NCBI GenBank assembly: GCA_040414495.1 | Contig: JBEDUI010000222.1 | Location: 1-18,746, forward strand | Reading direction: 5' to 3' | Source: DATAVB01 sp040414495 | GTDB lineage: Bacteria; Actinomycetota; Actinomycetes; Mycobacteriales; QHCD01 | Length of the DNA stretch: 18,746 nucleotides | Shown here: piece by piece, positions 7,107 through 15,402 of the stretch | How the letters are laid out: every line of letters begins with the position of its first letter | Numbering within the stretch: position 1 is the stretch's first letter | Notes under the pieces: generated by a model | What the model saw: only the letters and a program-made list of their open reading frames with translations | Told to the model about the DNA's origin: nothing | Databases searched by the model: none | Position numbers and translations under genes: made by a program

Positions 7107-8051
7107 ATGACAACGGGGTGGCGAGAGCCGATGCTGGCGACGTTGACCGAGGATCGGTTCTCCGACGAGGGCTGGATCTACGAGCGCAAGCTCGACGGCG
7201 TGCGGGCCATCGTGGCCCGCAACGGGAGCCGGGTCGAGATCTTCTCCCGTAACCACAAAAGCATGAACGCCAGCTATCCCGAACTCGTCGAAGCGTTCGC
7301 GGCGCAGCCGGTCCAGCAGTTCGTCGTAGACGGCGAGATCGTGGCGTTCGACGGCGAGCAGACCAGTTTCGAGAAGCTGCAGGCGCGCATCCACCAGACC
7401 CACCCGGACAAGATCCGGGCCAGCGGTGTCCAGGTGTTCCTCTACCTGTTCGACCTGCTCGATGTGGATGACAAAGACATCACCGCGTTCCCGCTGCGCG
7501 ACCGTAAGCAATTACTACGCGAGACGATCGATTTCGAAGATCCACTGCGGTACAGCGAACATCGCAACACCGACGGGGAGGCCTTCTACGCCGAAGCATG
7601 CGAGAAGGGCTGGGAGGGAATCATCGCCAAACGCGCCAATTCCCGTTACCGCGTGGGGCATCGATCCCCGGACTGGTTGAAGTTCAAATGCGTCAAGGAC
7701 CAGGAAATGGTGATCGGTGGATTCACCGAGCCACAGGGATCCCGGACCGGGTTTGGGGCGTTGTTGGTCGGCTATTACGAGGGTAAAAAGCTGCGGTACG
7801 CCGGCAAGGTCGGCACCGGATACAACCGGGAACTGCTGCGCTCCTTGCGTTCACAGTTGGATAGCTTGGAGCAGGACGATTCGCCGTTCGCCGAGCCGGT
7901 CCGGGAACGCGGCGCGCACTGGGTGCGGCCGGAACTGGTCGGGCAGATCGGCTTCTCCGAATGGACCGACGACGGCAAGCTGCGCCATCCCCGTTTCCAG
8001 GGGTTGCGGACCGACAAGGCGGCGGCCGACGTGGTCCGCGAAGCCCGCTGA
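7107..8051 (+). CDS. ATP-dependent DNA ligase, LigD ligase-domain type, stand-alone
   Basis: This 314-residue nucleotidyltransferase seals DNA nicks. It shows the ligase motifs in order: motif I KLDG with the adenylated Lys28 (28-31), motif III VDGEIVAFD (74-82), motif IIIa YLFDLL (113-118), motif IV EGIIAKR (170-176), motif V WLKFK (190-194), then an OB-fold domain ending near RHPRFQGLRTDK (293-304). The closest type is the ligase domain of bacterial LigD, used with Ku in non-homologous end joining. The polymerase and phosphoesterase modules of full LigD are absent, and no Ku gene is in the window, so the partner genes must be elsewhere or this ligase has another repair role. ATG 7107 places motif I at the usual distance from the N-terminus. 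Confidence 0.9.
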   Translation: MTTGWREPMLATLTEDRFSDEGWIYERKLDGVRAIVARNGSRVEIFSRNHKSMNASYPELVEAFAAQPVQQFVVDGEIVAFDGEQTSFEKLQARIHQTHPDKIRASGVQVFLYLFDLLDVDDKDITAFPLRDRKQLLRETIDFEDPLRYSEHRNTDGEAFYAEACEKGWEGIIAKRANSRYRVGHRSPDWLKFKCVKDQEMVIGGFTEPQGSRTGFGALLVGYYEGKKLRYAGKVGTGYNRELLRSLRSQLDSLEQDDSPFAEPVRERGAHWVRPELVGQIGFSEWTDDGKLRHPRFQGLRTDKAAADVVREAR

Positions 8052-8142
8052 TATTTCGCCGGCTAATCCCGTCGAAGGGGTGTATGCGAGGACGCTTCGG
8101 GTACGTAGAGACAGCACTGTTTACGGCTGAGGGAGCTGCCAG

Positions 8143-8532
8143 ATGCGTATCGGATTCGGGGTATTCCTCTTTACCGTGGGCGCGATCCTGGCGTTCGCCA
8201 CCAATTGGCATCCGTCTGGTTTCAACGTGCAGATGACCGGCGCGATACTCATGCTGGTCGGCGTGGTCTGGGCGGCAATGGGAATCGCGCTCTACCGCTC
8301 CGGTCGACACTCGGCGATCATTACCCGTCGCCGCCGGGTCGACGAACCGACCAGCCCGAACGGCGAGGTGGTGTACGAAGAGCAGCAGTCGATTGACGGC
8401 TCAGCCAGCACGCATCAGCCGGGCATTTACGACGAGGTCATTCACCCGGGACAGGCCGTGACCTATCCCAAGCCCGAGGTATTGGAAGACCCGCCCAGCC
8501 CGTACAACGACCCGTATCACGCTGGCCCGTAA
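8143..8532 (+). CDS. Small two-helix membrane protein, DUF6458-like
   Basis: This 129-residue protein has two membrane helices at about residues 4-20 and 31-51. The opening MRIG-x-G-VFLFTVGAILAF resembles actinobacterial DUF6458 proteins; the match is from memory, so it is moderate. After the second helix come a basic stretch (TRRRRVDE, stop-transfer-like) and an acidic, proline- and tyrosine-rich tail of about 65 residues, likely disordered and probably cytoplasmic. The start is supported by GAGGGAG about 8 nt upstream. It lies 91 bp downstream of the ligase on the same strand and could be co-transcribed. No function is known. Confidence 0.75.
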   Translation: MRIGFGVFLFTVGAILAFATNWHPSGFNVQMTGAILMLVGVVWAAMGIALYRSGRHSAIITRRRRVDEPTSPNGEVVYEEQQSIDGSASTHQPGIYDEVIHPGQAVTYPKPEVLEDPPSPYNDPYHAGP

Positions 8533-8550
8533 TTCTCACGTCCTTCATTC

Positions 8551-10680
8551 TCAGATTCGTAATTCGATTCGGGTTCCGGCCGGGTCGCCGGGGTGATGAA
8601 TCCACAGCACACCGGCGACGGGGTCGTGGCGCCAACGATCGGTGCCCGCGCCGTCCACCAGCACCTGGTTCGGCGCGGTCGCCGACCGCAGCGCGGTAGT
8701 GACCTCGACTCCGCGGGGCGCCTCGCAGACGAAAGCGCCAGCGTTCCAATCCCGGATCCGGCCGGCCGAGGCCAGGACCGGAACGTCGTCGTAACCGAGG
8801 TCGCGCAGCCAGGCCACCCCTTCGGAGGCCAATCGTTTGTCCCGCACCACTGGGAGTTCCGGGTCGAGCAGATCGAGATACGTTCCTGGAATCTCACGAT
8901 CACCGGCGAGCGCCGCCACCGCTCGGTACGGCCCGCGGCGTACCGACAGCCCCTGGCCCGATTCCCAGGTGTGCCCGGTCGATTCGGCCAGCTCGCGAAT
9001 GTACGTCAACAATTCGTCGGCTTTTTCCGGTGATTCGGTGAACGTAGCCGGGTCGGCGGCCAGGAAACGCACCCAACCCTTACCGACGTGCTGCATACCC
9101 GCGCCGGCCACGTCGACGCCAAGCGCCTCCGCCAGGTGATGGGCACAGCTGGGATAACGCCCGGTCCACCAGTCCCGGATCTCGTGGTACGGATCGGAAC
9201 CGTCGCCTACGTAAAGCAACGCGCCGCCGCGATTCACCCACCCGGCCAGTGCGTAATGCAGCGCCGGGCTGGCGGGCTTCTGGAATTCGTAGCTGAGAAC
9301 GACGACATCGATATCGTCCAGCGCACCTGGATCGTCGAGCAGATTCTCCAGCTGCACCGGGCAGATCCGTTGCCCGTCCCGCAGCGGCGGCATCGCCAGC
9401 CCGTAAAAGGCGGAGAACGTCAACTGTTCCCGGCCCTCCAACGCCAGCGCGTTCTGCAGTCCGTCGTAATGGGTGCCAGCGGCCGAACCCGGCCGCCACC
9501 GTTGGAACATCGCGGTATCAGACAACGCGACGCCAATACGAGGCCCCGAATAGGCCCACTCCACATCGGACTGATCCATATCGCGCAGGGTGTTCATCGC
9601 GATCAGGTACGACGTGGCCGAGGTGGCCGGAATCGGGACCCGCTCGGTGGAACCTTCGCGCAGATAGGGCCGGTTGAAAATGCGGTTGGGCCAGGGCGCC
9701 ACCTCGTAGCGGGAAACGCCCGGGTGCAGCAGCGATGCGACCAGCGTTCGCTGGTAGTTGTCGAGGTAGTCCTCCCAGGTACGGTCCGGGTGGTCCTCGA
9801 TCGGGTCGTGCAGAAACCAGATCCGCCGGTCGGTTCCGCGGGTGAGGTCCTGCGCGATCCCGTATTCCAGGTACGCAGTCTCAAAGGTGCGTTCGGCCCG
9901 CACCCCGGCGTAGACGTTCGGCGTGCGGGCGGTGCCGGTCCACACCTGCGCGATGGCGCCATCGATCGCGACCAGCCGCCGCAGCCGGGATTCGGGGCTG
10001 ACGATCTGCCATTGGGTGTAGTTGAGCAGGCTGTGCGTGGGGACGTAGAACCGCACATCCCTCCCCTGGGCCAGCGCTTCATCCCGCAGCACGCTGGTGA
10101 CCCGGTCCAGGCTGCGTGACAACAGATGCTGTTTCAAAACACCGGACCGGAAATGCGCCTCGACCGAGCCATGCGGCGGTTGCCACGGCTCACCGAAATA
10201 CGCCTGCCATTCCCGTTTGAACGATTCGGAATATCCGGCCCGGGCCCAGAACTCCGGCTCCTCCAGATGCACGCCCTCAACACCGAGTGCGATCACCGGT
10301 CGCAATTTCTCGATCAGGTATTCGGTGAAGCTGAACGTCGGCACCATGTACGGGATATCGCGGCTGTGGCCGTGCAGGATCGGCTTGCCCTCGGCATCGG
10401 TCTGCGCGTCGTCCCAATGCTGTTGCCCGTCCCAGCGCCCGTCCAGATAGTCCTGGTACTGGCCCCACGAGATGCCGGTCATCAGGTGCACGCGGTACCC
10501 GGCCGCCCGCCAGCGCTCGATCCGCTCGGGAGTGGACTCGTTCAATCCGTACGCCATGACGAAATCGGTACGCAGGTCGATCGTCTCGTCGTACGGCGCC
10601 CCTTCTTGGAAACCGGTCGCCTCGTTCTGTCTCGGCCCCACTGACGCCTCATCTCCGTAGGACATAGTCGGGTACAGCAT
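8551..10680 (-). CDS. GH42-like putative glycoside hydrolase, three-domain, uncharacterised
   Basis: This is a 709-residue soluble protein without a signal peptide. Residues ~30-340 look like a TIM barrel: repeated beta-strand/helix patterns, TDFVMAYGLNESTPERI near 38-54, and an acidic cluster HLEEPEFW (138-145) at the position where clan-A glycosidases hold their acid/base Glu. Residues ~380-560 look like a Rossmann or amidotransferase-like domain (DDIDVVVLSYEFQKP, 456-470), as in the trimerisation domain of GH42 beta-galactosidases, followed by a beta-rich C-terminus. I recall similar uncharacterised proteins in other bacteria but cannot name the family or substrate. The frame is open to 11043, overlapping the regulator; ATG 10680 is the first plausible start, ATG 10665 the alternative, and neither has a strong ribosome site. 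Confidence 0.7.
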   Translation of the reverse strand: MLYPTMSYGDEASVGPRQNEATGFQEGAPYDETIDLRTDFVMAYGLNESTPERIERWRAAGYRVHLMTGISWGQYQDYLDGRWDGQQHWDDAQTDAEGKPILHGHSRDIPYMVPTFSFTEYLIEKLRPVIALGVEGVHLEEPEFWARAGYSESFKREWQAYFGEPWQPPHGSVEAHFRSGVLKQHLLSRSLDRVTSVLRDEALAQGRDVRFYVPTHSLLNYTQWQIVSPESRLRRLVAIDGAIAQVWTGTARTPNVYAGVRAERTFETAYLEYGIAQDLTRGTDRRIWFLHDPIEDHPDRTWEDYLDNYQRTLVASLLHPGVSRYEVAPWPNRIFNRPYLREGSTERVPIPATSATSYLIAMNTLRDMDQSDVEWAYSGPRIGVALSDTAMFQRWRPGSAAGTHYDGLQNALALEGREQLTFSAFYGLAMPPLRDGQRICPVQLENLLDDPGALDDIDVVVLSYEFQKPASPALHYALAGWVNRGGALLYVGDGSDPYHEIRDWWTGRYPSCAHHLAEALGVDVAGAGMQHVGKGWVRFLAADPATFTESPEKADELLTYIRELAESTGHTWESGQGLSVRRGPYRAVAALAGDREIPGTYLDLLDPELPVVRDKRLASEGVAWLRDLGYDDVPVLASAGRIRDWNAGAFVCEAPRGVEVTTALRSATAPNQVLVDGAGTDRWRHDPVAGVLWIHHPGDPAGTRIELRI

Positions 10681-10867
10681 TGTCGATTCCGGCGATCGGC
10701 CACAACTAACGACAATGGCCACATCCGGGCGTCGCACCGCGTACTGTCCAATGTGGATACAGTTGGGTGTGATGGAAATCCTGAATTCCGCCGCCCCGCT
10801 CCCGAAACCGTTTTGACCGACATCCGGGCCCGGTGGGCGAATGTCCACCCCTGCGCGATATAGACAA

Positions 10868-10896
10868 GTGACACTGGCCGGGCCCGCCGTTACTGT
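10868..10896 (+). promoter_or_regulatory. Sigma-70-type promoter of the SARP regulator
   Basis: GTGACA (10868-10873) and TACTGT (10891-10896) are separated by 17 bp and match the -35 and -10 consensus well. Transcription would start near 10903, giving a short leader that contains the GGGGGA ribosome site before GTG 10918. In the same divergent region ACATCCGGGC occurs twice, at 10721-10730 and 10820-10829. Confidence 0.55.
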
Positions 10897-10917
10897 CAGG
10901 GCGACGGGGGAGATGTC

Positions 10918-13872
10918 GTGCTCACAATCACGATGCTCGGGGAACAACGGGTCAGTTACGACGGCCGTGGCGGCGGTGTATTGCAAGGCCGCCGCGCCCT
11001 GGGATTGCTGGCCTATCTCGTCCTGCACGTCGGCACCCCGCAACCCAGATCGCGGCTGGCCGGCCTGTTCTGGCCGGATTCAGGCCAGGGCCAGGCCCGG
11101 ACCAACCTGCGCCGCGAATTGCACCAGCTACGGCTGAACATGCCCGACATCGACAGCTACCTCGACTTCAACGCGGCGTCGGTGTGTTGGCGCACGAGCG
11201 CGCCGGCCCGGGTCGATCTGCTGGAATTCGAGCAATTAGCGGAATTGGCCCGCCAGGCCGGTAATTCCGAACGGTTCCGCCCGCTGGCCGCGCACGCCGT
11301 GAGCGCTTATACCGGCGAGCTGCTGCCCGACTTCGATGAGGACTGGGTGCTCCCGGACCGCGAACGGCTGCGCCGGCAGGCCATCGAGTTGCTCGACCAA
11401 CTGACCACGGCCGAACGCAGGGCCGAAAACCTGGCCGCCGCGGTGGACTGGGCCCGCCGACGAGTCGAGCTCGAACCGCTGGACGAGTCCGGTTACCGCC
11501 AGCTGATTGAACTGACCTCGGCCGCCGGCGACCGGGCCGCTGCCATCCGGGTCTACCACCGCTGCGCCAGCGTGCTGGAGAACGAACTGCAGGTGACCCC
11601 GGACCGCCGGACCACCGCGCTATACGAACGGCTACTTACCTCCGGGTCACCGACGCAACCGGCCCGCACCGGCCGTACTCCCCTGGTCGGACGGACCGGT
11701 GAGCTGGCCGCCCTGCTGCAGTCGTGGCGCCAGATCCGGCCCGGGCAGCCGAAATTCGTATTGGTCACCGGCGGACCCGGCCTGGGCAAGAGCCGCCTGG
11801 TAGCCGAGTTGGCGACCGGCATCCGGCAGGAATCCGGCATGCTGCTGGTAGCCCGTTGTTTCGTCGGCGGCGACAAGCTGGCATTGGCCCCGGTGTCCCA
11901 GTGGCTACGTAACCCACAACTGACCGCGCTGCGGGCCCGGTTGGATCCGGTCTGGCAGGCCGAGGTCGAACGGCTGGTGCCGACCGGTCCGGCCCGTACT
12001 GCCGGCCAGCACAACGCGGTAGCCGACGGCTGGCTGCGGTACCGGTTCTTCGAAGGGCTGGCCCGGGCCGTACTGATCGCGCAGCGGCCGACGCTGTTGG
12101 TGCTGGAGGACATGCAGTGGTGCGACACGGACACGCTGACCTGGCTGCAGCTGCTGCTCCGACTCCGCGCCCGTACCCCGCTGCTGGTCGTGGCGACGGC
12201 CCGTCCGGATGAGCTGCCGGCCGACCAGGACCTGGCCGCCTCGCTCGACCAGCTGCGTTCGGCCCGGATCCTGGACATGCTGCCACTCGGCCCACTGTCC
12301 CCGGTGGACACAGGCATTCTGGCCAGCCATGTCAGCGGCCGGCCGATCGGCGCCGAGGACGCCGTCTCGCTGCACGCCGTCACGGGCGGGAATCCGCTAC
12401 TGGTGCTGGAAACCGTACGGCGCTCGGCCGCCGGTTCACCCGTTGTCGGTCCGGGCGCGGCCAGTTCGGTACTGACCGCCCGGCTGGCCGAGCTGTCGAC
12501 CGCCGGCCGGGACGTGTGCGAGCTGGCCGCGGTCGTCGGCCAGGATTTCTCGCTGGAACTGCTGGAGCAGGCCAGCGACCTGGAGCCGGCGGTCGTCCTC
12601 GACGCCGTGGACGAACTCTGGCGGCGCGGCCTGCTGCGGGAACACCAGACCAATACGTACGACTTCTCCCATGACCTGCTCCGCGAGACGGCGTACGCGG
12701 CGATCAGCGCGCCCCGCCGCCGACTGCTGCACCGCCGGGTCGCGCAGGCGCTCGAGGTGCTGTACGGCGACGCGGCCGACGAGGTCGCGGCGACATTGGC
12801 CGAGCACTACAGCCGGGCCGGCCGGTCCGAGGCGGCGGTGCGTTGGCACACCCGGGCGGCCAAGGAGGCATCCCGGGTCTTCGCCAACGAGGTCGCGGTC
12901 GAGCACTACGTCCGGGCCCGCGAGCTGTTGACCGGCACCCGGGCGACCCGGGAACGCGACGCCGCCGAACTGGACCTGTGCTACCGCGAATCCGAGCCGT
13001 TGAACGCCCTGCACGGGTATGCCTCGGTCACCGTGCAGCGCGGGTTGGAACGGGCCTGCGTACTGGCCGAACGGCTCGGCCAGGAGCGGATTCTGCTCGG
13101 CAGCCTGATCGGGTTGTGGGCGGTGCGGTTCGTACAGGGCCGGACCGTGGACTCGTACGAGATCGCGCACCGGGCGCTGGCCCTCGGCGATGCGGCGCCG
13201 GACCTGGTCGGGCAGGCACACCTGGCCCTCGGCGGGTCGGCCACCAGCCTCGGCCGACTCGATGAGGCGCTGCACCATCTCGACCTGGCGCAGCGGCTGT
13301 GCGCCGACGCCGCGCCGGTCGTGTTCGGTACCCGCGGCGAGGTGCACGCCCGGGCCTGGAGCGCGCACGCCCTGTGGCTGACCGGAGACGTGGCCGGCGC
13401 GCTGGCCGCCGGCGACGAGGCGATCGCGCAGGCCAAGGCGGCGAACCATCCGTACAGCACACTGGTCGCGCTGGGATACGGCGCCATCACCCGGCAACTG
13501 ACCGGTGACATCGCCGGTACGGCCGACAGGGCCGACGCGGTCAAGGCCATTTGTGCGCGCTTCGGCTACGCGTACTACCTGCACTGGGGCGAGATCCTCG
13601 CCGCCTGGGCCCGGCCCGATGCCGACCGCATTCCCCGGATCCGGGCCGCGCTGGCCGCGCTGCGCCGCTCCGGCGCTTACGCCCGCCAGCCGTACTACCT
13701 GTCTTTGCTCGCCGACGCGCTGCACACCGACGGTCAGACCGAGCGGGCACGGGCGGTACTGGTCGCGGCCCGGGCGACCGCGATCGCGCATGACGACCTG
13801 TGGTGGCTGCCGGCGCTGTACCGGCAGACCAGCCAGTACGAGGCGCAGTTGCCGCGCGTGGGCGTTCGCTGA
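10918..13872 (+). CDS. SARP/AfsR-type transcriptional regulator: DNA-binding, BTAD, AAA ATPase, TPR
   Basis: This is a 984-residue cytoplasmic regulator. Residues 1-95 are the SARP winged-helix domain (includes SRLAGLFWP, then ARTNLRRELHQLR near 60-72). Residues ~98-245 are the bacterial transcriptional activation domain. An AAA/NACHT-like ATPase follows: VGRTGEL (257-263), Walker A GGPGLGKS (285-292) and Walker B LLVLEDMQW (393-401). Helical TPR-like repeats fill about 640-970. There is no C-terminal LuxR helix-turn-helix, so it is a large SARP, not a LAL regulator. The GTG start has GGGGGAG about 8 nt upstream, and the winged helix begins directly at it. The FAD oxidoreductase starts 80 bp downstream behind a SARP-box-like promoter and is the likely target. 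The signal sensed by the ATPase-TPR half is unknown. Confidence 0.9.
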   Translation: MLTITMLGEQRVSYDGRGGGVLQGRRALGLLAYLVLHVGTPQPRSRLAGLFWPDSGQGQARTNLRRELHQLRLNMPDIDSYLDFNAASVCWRTSAPARVDLLEFEQLAELARQAGNSERFRPLAAHAVSAYTGELLPDFDEDWVLPDRERLRRQAIELLDQLTTAERRAENLAAAVDWARRRVELEPLDESGYRQLIELTSAAGDRAAAIRVYHRCASVLENELQVTPDRRTTALYERLLTSGSPTQPARTGRTPLVGRTGELAALLQSWRQIRPGQPKFVLVTGGPGLGKSRLVAELATGIRQESGMLLVARCFVGGDKLALAPVSQWLRNPQLTALRARLDPVWQAEVERLVPTGPARTAGQHNAVADGWLRYRFFEGLARAVLIAQRPTLLVLEDMQWCDTDTLTWLQLLLRLRARTPLLVVATARPDELPADQDLAASLDQLRSARILDMLPLGPLSPVDTGILASHVSGRPIGAEDAVSLHAVTGGNPLLVLETVRRSAAGSPVVGPGAASSVLTARLAELSTAGRDVCELAAVVGQDFSLELLEQASDLEPAVVLDAVDELWRRGLLREHQTNTYDFSHDLLRETAYAAISAPRRRLLHRRVAQALEVLYGDAADEVAATLAEHYSRAGRSEAAVRWHTRAAKEASRVFANEVAVEHYVRARELLTGTRATRERDAAELDLCYRESEPLNALHGYASVTVQRGLERACVLAERLGQERILLGSLIGLWAVRFVQGRTVDSYEIAHRALALGDAAPDLVGQAHLALGGSATSLGRLDEALHHLDLAQRLCADAAPVVFGTRGEVHARAWSAHALWLTGDVAGALAAGDEAIAQAKAANHPYSTLVALGYGAITRQLTGDIAGTADRADAVKAICARFGYAYYLHWGEILAAWARPDADRIPRIRAALAALRRSGAYARQPYYLSLLADALHTDGQTERARAVLVAARATAIAHDDLWWLPALYRQTSQYEAQLPRVGVR

Positions 13873-13919
13873 GGCAACGAGAAAGGCGAACGGTCCGCGA
13901 ACGCCCGGCTTCCTAGCCT
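13862..13919 (+). promoter_or_regulatory. Candidate SARP operator and promoter of the FAD oxidoreductase
   Basis: GCGAACG occurs at 13886-13892 and 13897-13903, a heptamer direct repeat with exact 11-bp period. TAGCCT (13914-13919, pattern TANNNT) begins 10 bp after the second copy. No -35 sequence is present where the repeats lie, as expected for a promoter that depends on an activator. SARP proteins typically bind heptamer repeats spaced 11 bp apart, about 8 bp from the -10. A third, inverted copy, GCGTTCGC (13862-13869), sits in the last codons of the regulator gene. Transcription would start near 13926, before the GGAGG site at 13941-13945. Confidence 0.55.
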
Positions 13920-13952
13920 CGTGCTCATCGGGGATTTTCTGGAGGCATCACC

Positions 13953-15353
13953 ATGACAGTTATTGCTTCATCACCGCTGGTCCAGGCGCTCAGCGATGGA
14001 CTGCGCGGCGCCGTCGTCGCACCGGACGACGGCGACTACGACGCGTCGCGCAAGGTCTACAACGCGATGATCGACCGCCGGCCGGCGGCGATCGCCCACT
14101 GTGTGGACGTTGCGGACGTCATTACGGCGGTACGTACCTGCCGTGAGCTCGGGGCCCGGGTCTCGGTCCGCGGTGGCGGACACAACGCCGGCGGGCTGGG
14201 CATTTGGGACGACGCCGCCTGCATCGACCTGGGGGCGATGCGCGGGATCGGCGTCGACCCGACCGCCCGGACGGTCCGGGTCGAGGGCGGCTGCACGTGG
14301 GGCGACGTGGACCACGCGACCCATCCGTTCGGCCTGGCCACCCCGACCGGCATCATCTCGACGACCGGAGTCGGCGGGCTGACGCTTGGCGGCGGCATGG
14401 GCCATCTGACCCGGCATTACGGGCTGACCATCGACAACCTGCTCTCGGCCGATGTCGTGCTGGCTGACGGCAGCTTCGTCACCGCGAATCAGGACGAGCA
14501 CCCGGACCTGTTCTGGGCGCTGCGCGGCGGCGGCGGCAACTTTGGCATCGTCACCGCGTTCCAATTCAGCTGCAAGGACGTGACGACTATCTACGGCGGG
14601 CCGGTGTTCTACGACATCCGCGACACCGGTGAGGTATTGCGCTGGTATCGCGAGGTGCTGCCGTCGCTGCCGGAGGAAATCAACGGCTGGTTCGCGGTGC
14701 TGACCATTCCTCCGGCCGAGCCGTTCCCGCAGGAATTGTGGTTGCGTAAAGCCTGCGGGATTCTGTGGAATTATTCCGGACCGCCGGAGAAAGGGCCGAA
14801 CGCGCTGGCTGAACTGCGTTCGTTCGGACGGCCGATCCTGGACGGTATCGCGGAGGTGCCCTATCCGGCGTTCAACAGCATGTTCGACCCGCTTTATCCG
14901 CCGGGGTTGCAATGGTACTGGCGGGCCGATTTCTTCACCGAAATCTCCGATGAGGCGATTGCGGTGCACGAGGAATTCGGTACCACGCCGACCATGCATT
15001 CGACGATGCACCTGTATCCAGTGGACGGTGCGGCGCATCGGGTCGGACCGGAGGAGACCGCATTCGCCTACCGGGATGCGATTTGGTCCGGCGTCATCGT
15101 CGGCGTCGACCCGGATCCAGCCAATGCTGGGCTGATCAAGGACTGGTGCGTCGGCTACTGGGATCGGCTGCACCCGACCTCGGCCGGTGGCGCGTACGTC
15201 AACTTCATGACCGAAGAAGAAGGCAGCGACCGGGTCAAGGCCTCGTACCGGCATAACTACGAGCGGTTGAGCGCCGTCAAGGCGCAGTACGACCCGGACA
15301 ATTTCTTCAGCGTCAACCAGAACATCTCGCCCGCGATTGGCGCGGGGGCCTGA
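13953..15353 (+). CDS. FAD-binding oxidoreductase, berberine-bridge (BBE-like) type
   Basis: This 466-residue flavoprotein is of the PCMH/VAO superfamily with a BBE C-terminal domain. The FAD domain shows VRGGGHN (72-78), whose His77 is the usual covalent FAD attachment site, then a glycine-rich TGVGGLTLGGGMGHL stretch (138-152) and FWALRGGGGNFGIVT (187-201). The C-terminal NFFSVNQNI is the BBE signature. The second, cysteinyl FAD link found in bicovalent family members appears absent, because no Cys lies in the glycine-rich stretch, so flavinylation is probably by His alone. There is no signal peptide. Relatives oxidise sugars, alkaloids or polyketide intermediates; the substrate is unknown. 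GGAGG 7 nt before the ATG supports the start. Confidence 0.9.
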   Translation: MTVIASSPLVQALSDGLRGAVVAPDDGDYDASRKVYNAMIDRRPAAIAHCVDVADVITAVRTCRELGARVSVRGGGHNAGGLGIWDDAACIDLGAMRGIGVDPTARTVRVEGGCTWGDVDHATHPFGLATPTGIISTTGVGGLTLGGGMGHLTRHYGLTIDNLLSADVVLADGSFVTANQDEHPDLFWALRGGGGNFGIVTAFQFSCKDVTTIYGGPVFYDIRDTGEVLRWYREVLPSLPEEINGWFAVLTIPPAEPFPQELWLRKACGILWNYSGPPEKGPNALAELRSFGRPILDGIAEVPYPAFNSMFDPLYPPGLQWYWRADFFTEISDEAIAVHEEFGTTPTMHSTMHLYPVDGAAHRVGPEETAFAYRDAIWSGVIVGVDPDPANAGLIKDWCVGYWDRLHPTSAGGAYVNFMTEEEGSDRVKASYRHNYERLSAVKAQYDPDNFFSVNQNISPAIGAGA

Positions 15354-15367
15354 ATAGCGGGCGGGTC

Positions 15368-15402
15368 GACGACGGAGAAGTCCACAGTGGACAACCGTCG
15401 TC
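15368..15402. terminator. Bidirectional terminator hairpin 1
   Basis: GACGACGG (15368-15375) pairs with CCGTCGTC (15395-15402), and inside this GTCCAC pairs with GTGGAC across a small internal loop. It stands between the convergent FAD oxidoreductase and phosphotransferase genes and overlaps the latter's stop codon by two bases. There is no T-run. Confidence 0.7.

Noticed and set aside
6953..7108. N-terminal extension of the CDF frame
   Set aside because: It would precede the first helix with unrelated sequence and overlap the ligase start; GTG 6952 with a ribosome site fits better.
10743..10763. ACTGT...ACAGT dyad in the hydrolase/SARP region
   Set aside because: Five-bp arms with an 11-bp spacer are expected by chance.
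10681..11043. N-terminal extension of the GH42-like frame
   Set aside because: It would overlap the start, promoter and ribosome site of the SARP gene and has no domain character.
12436..13791. Minus-strand open frame (451 aa) opposite the SARP regulator
   Set aside because: Antisense to the ATPase-TPR part, with no recognisable fold.
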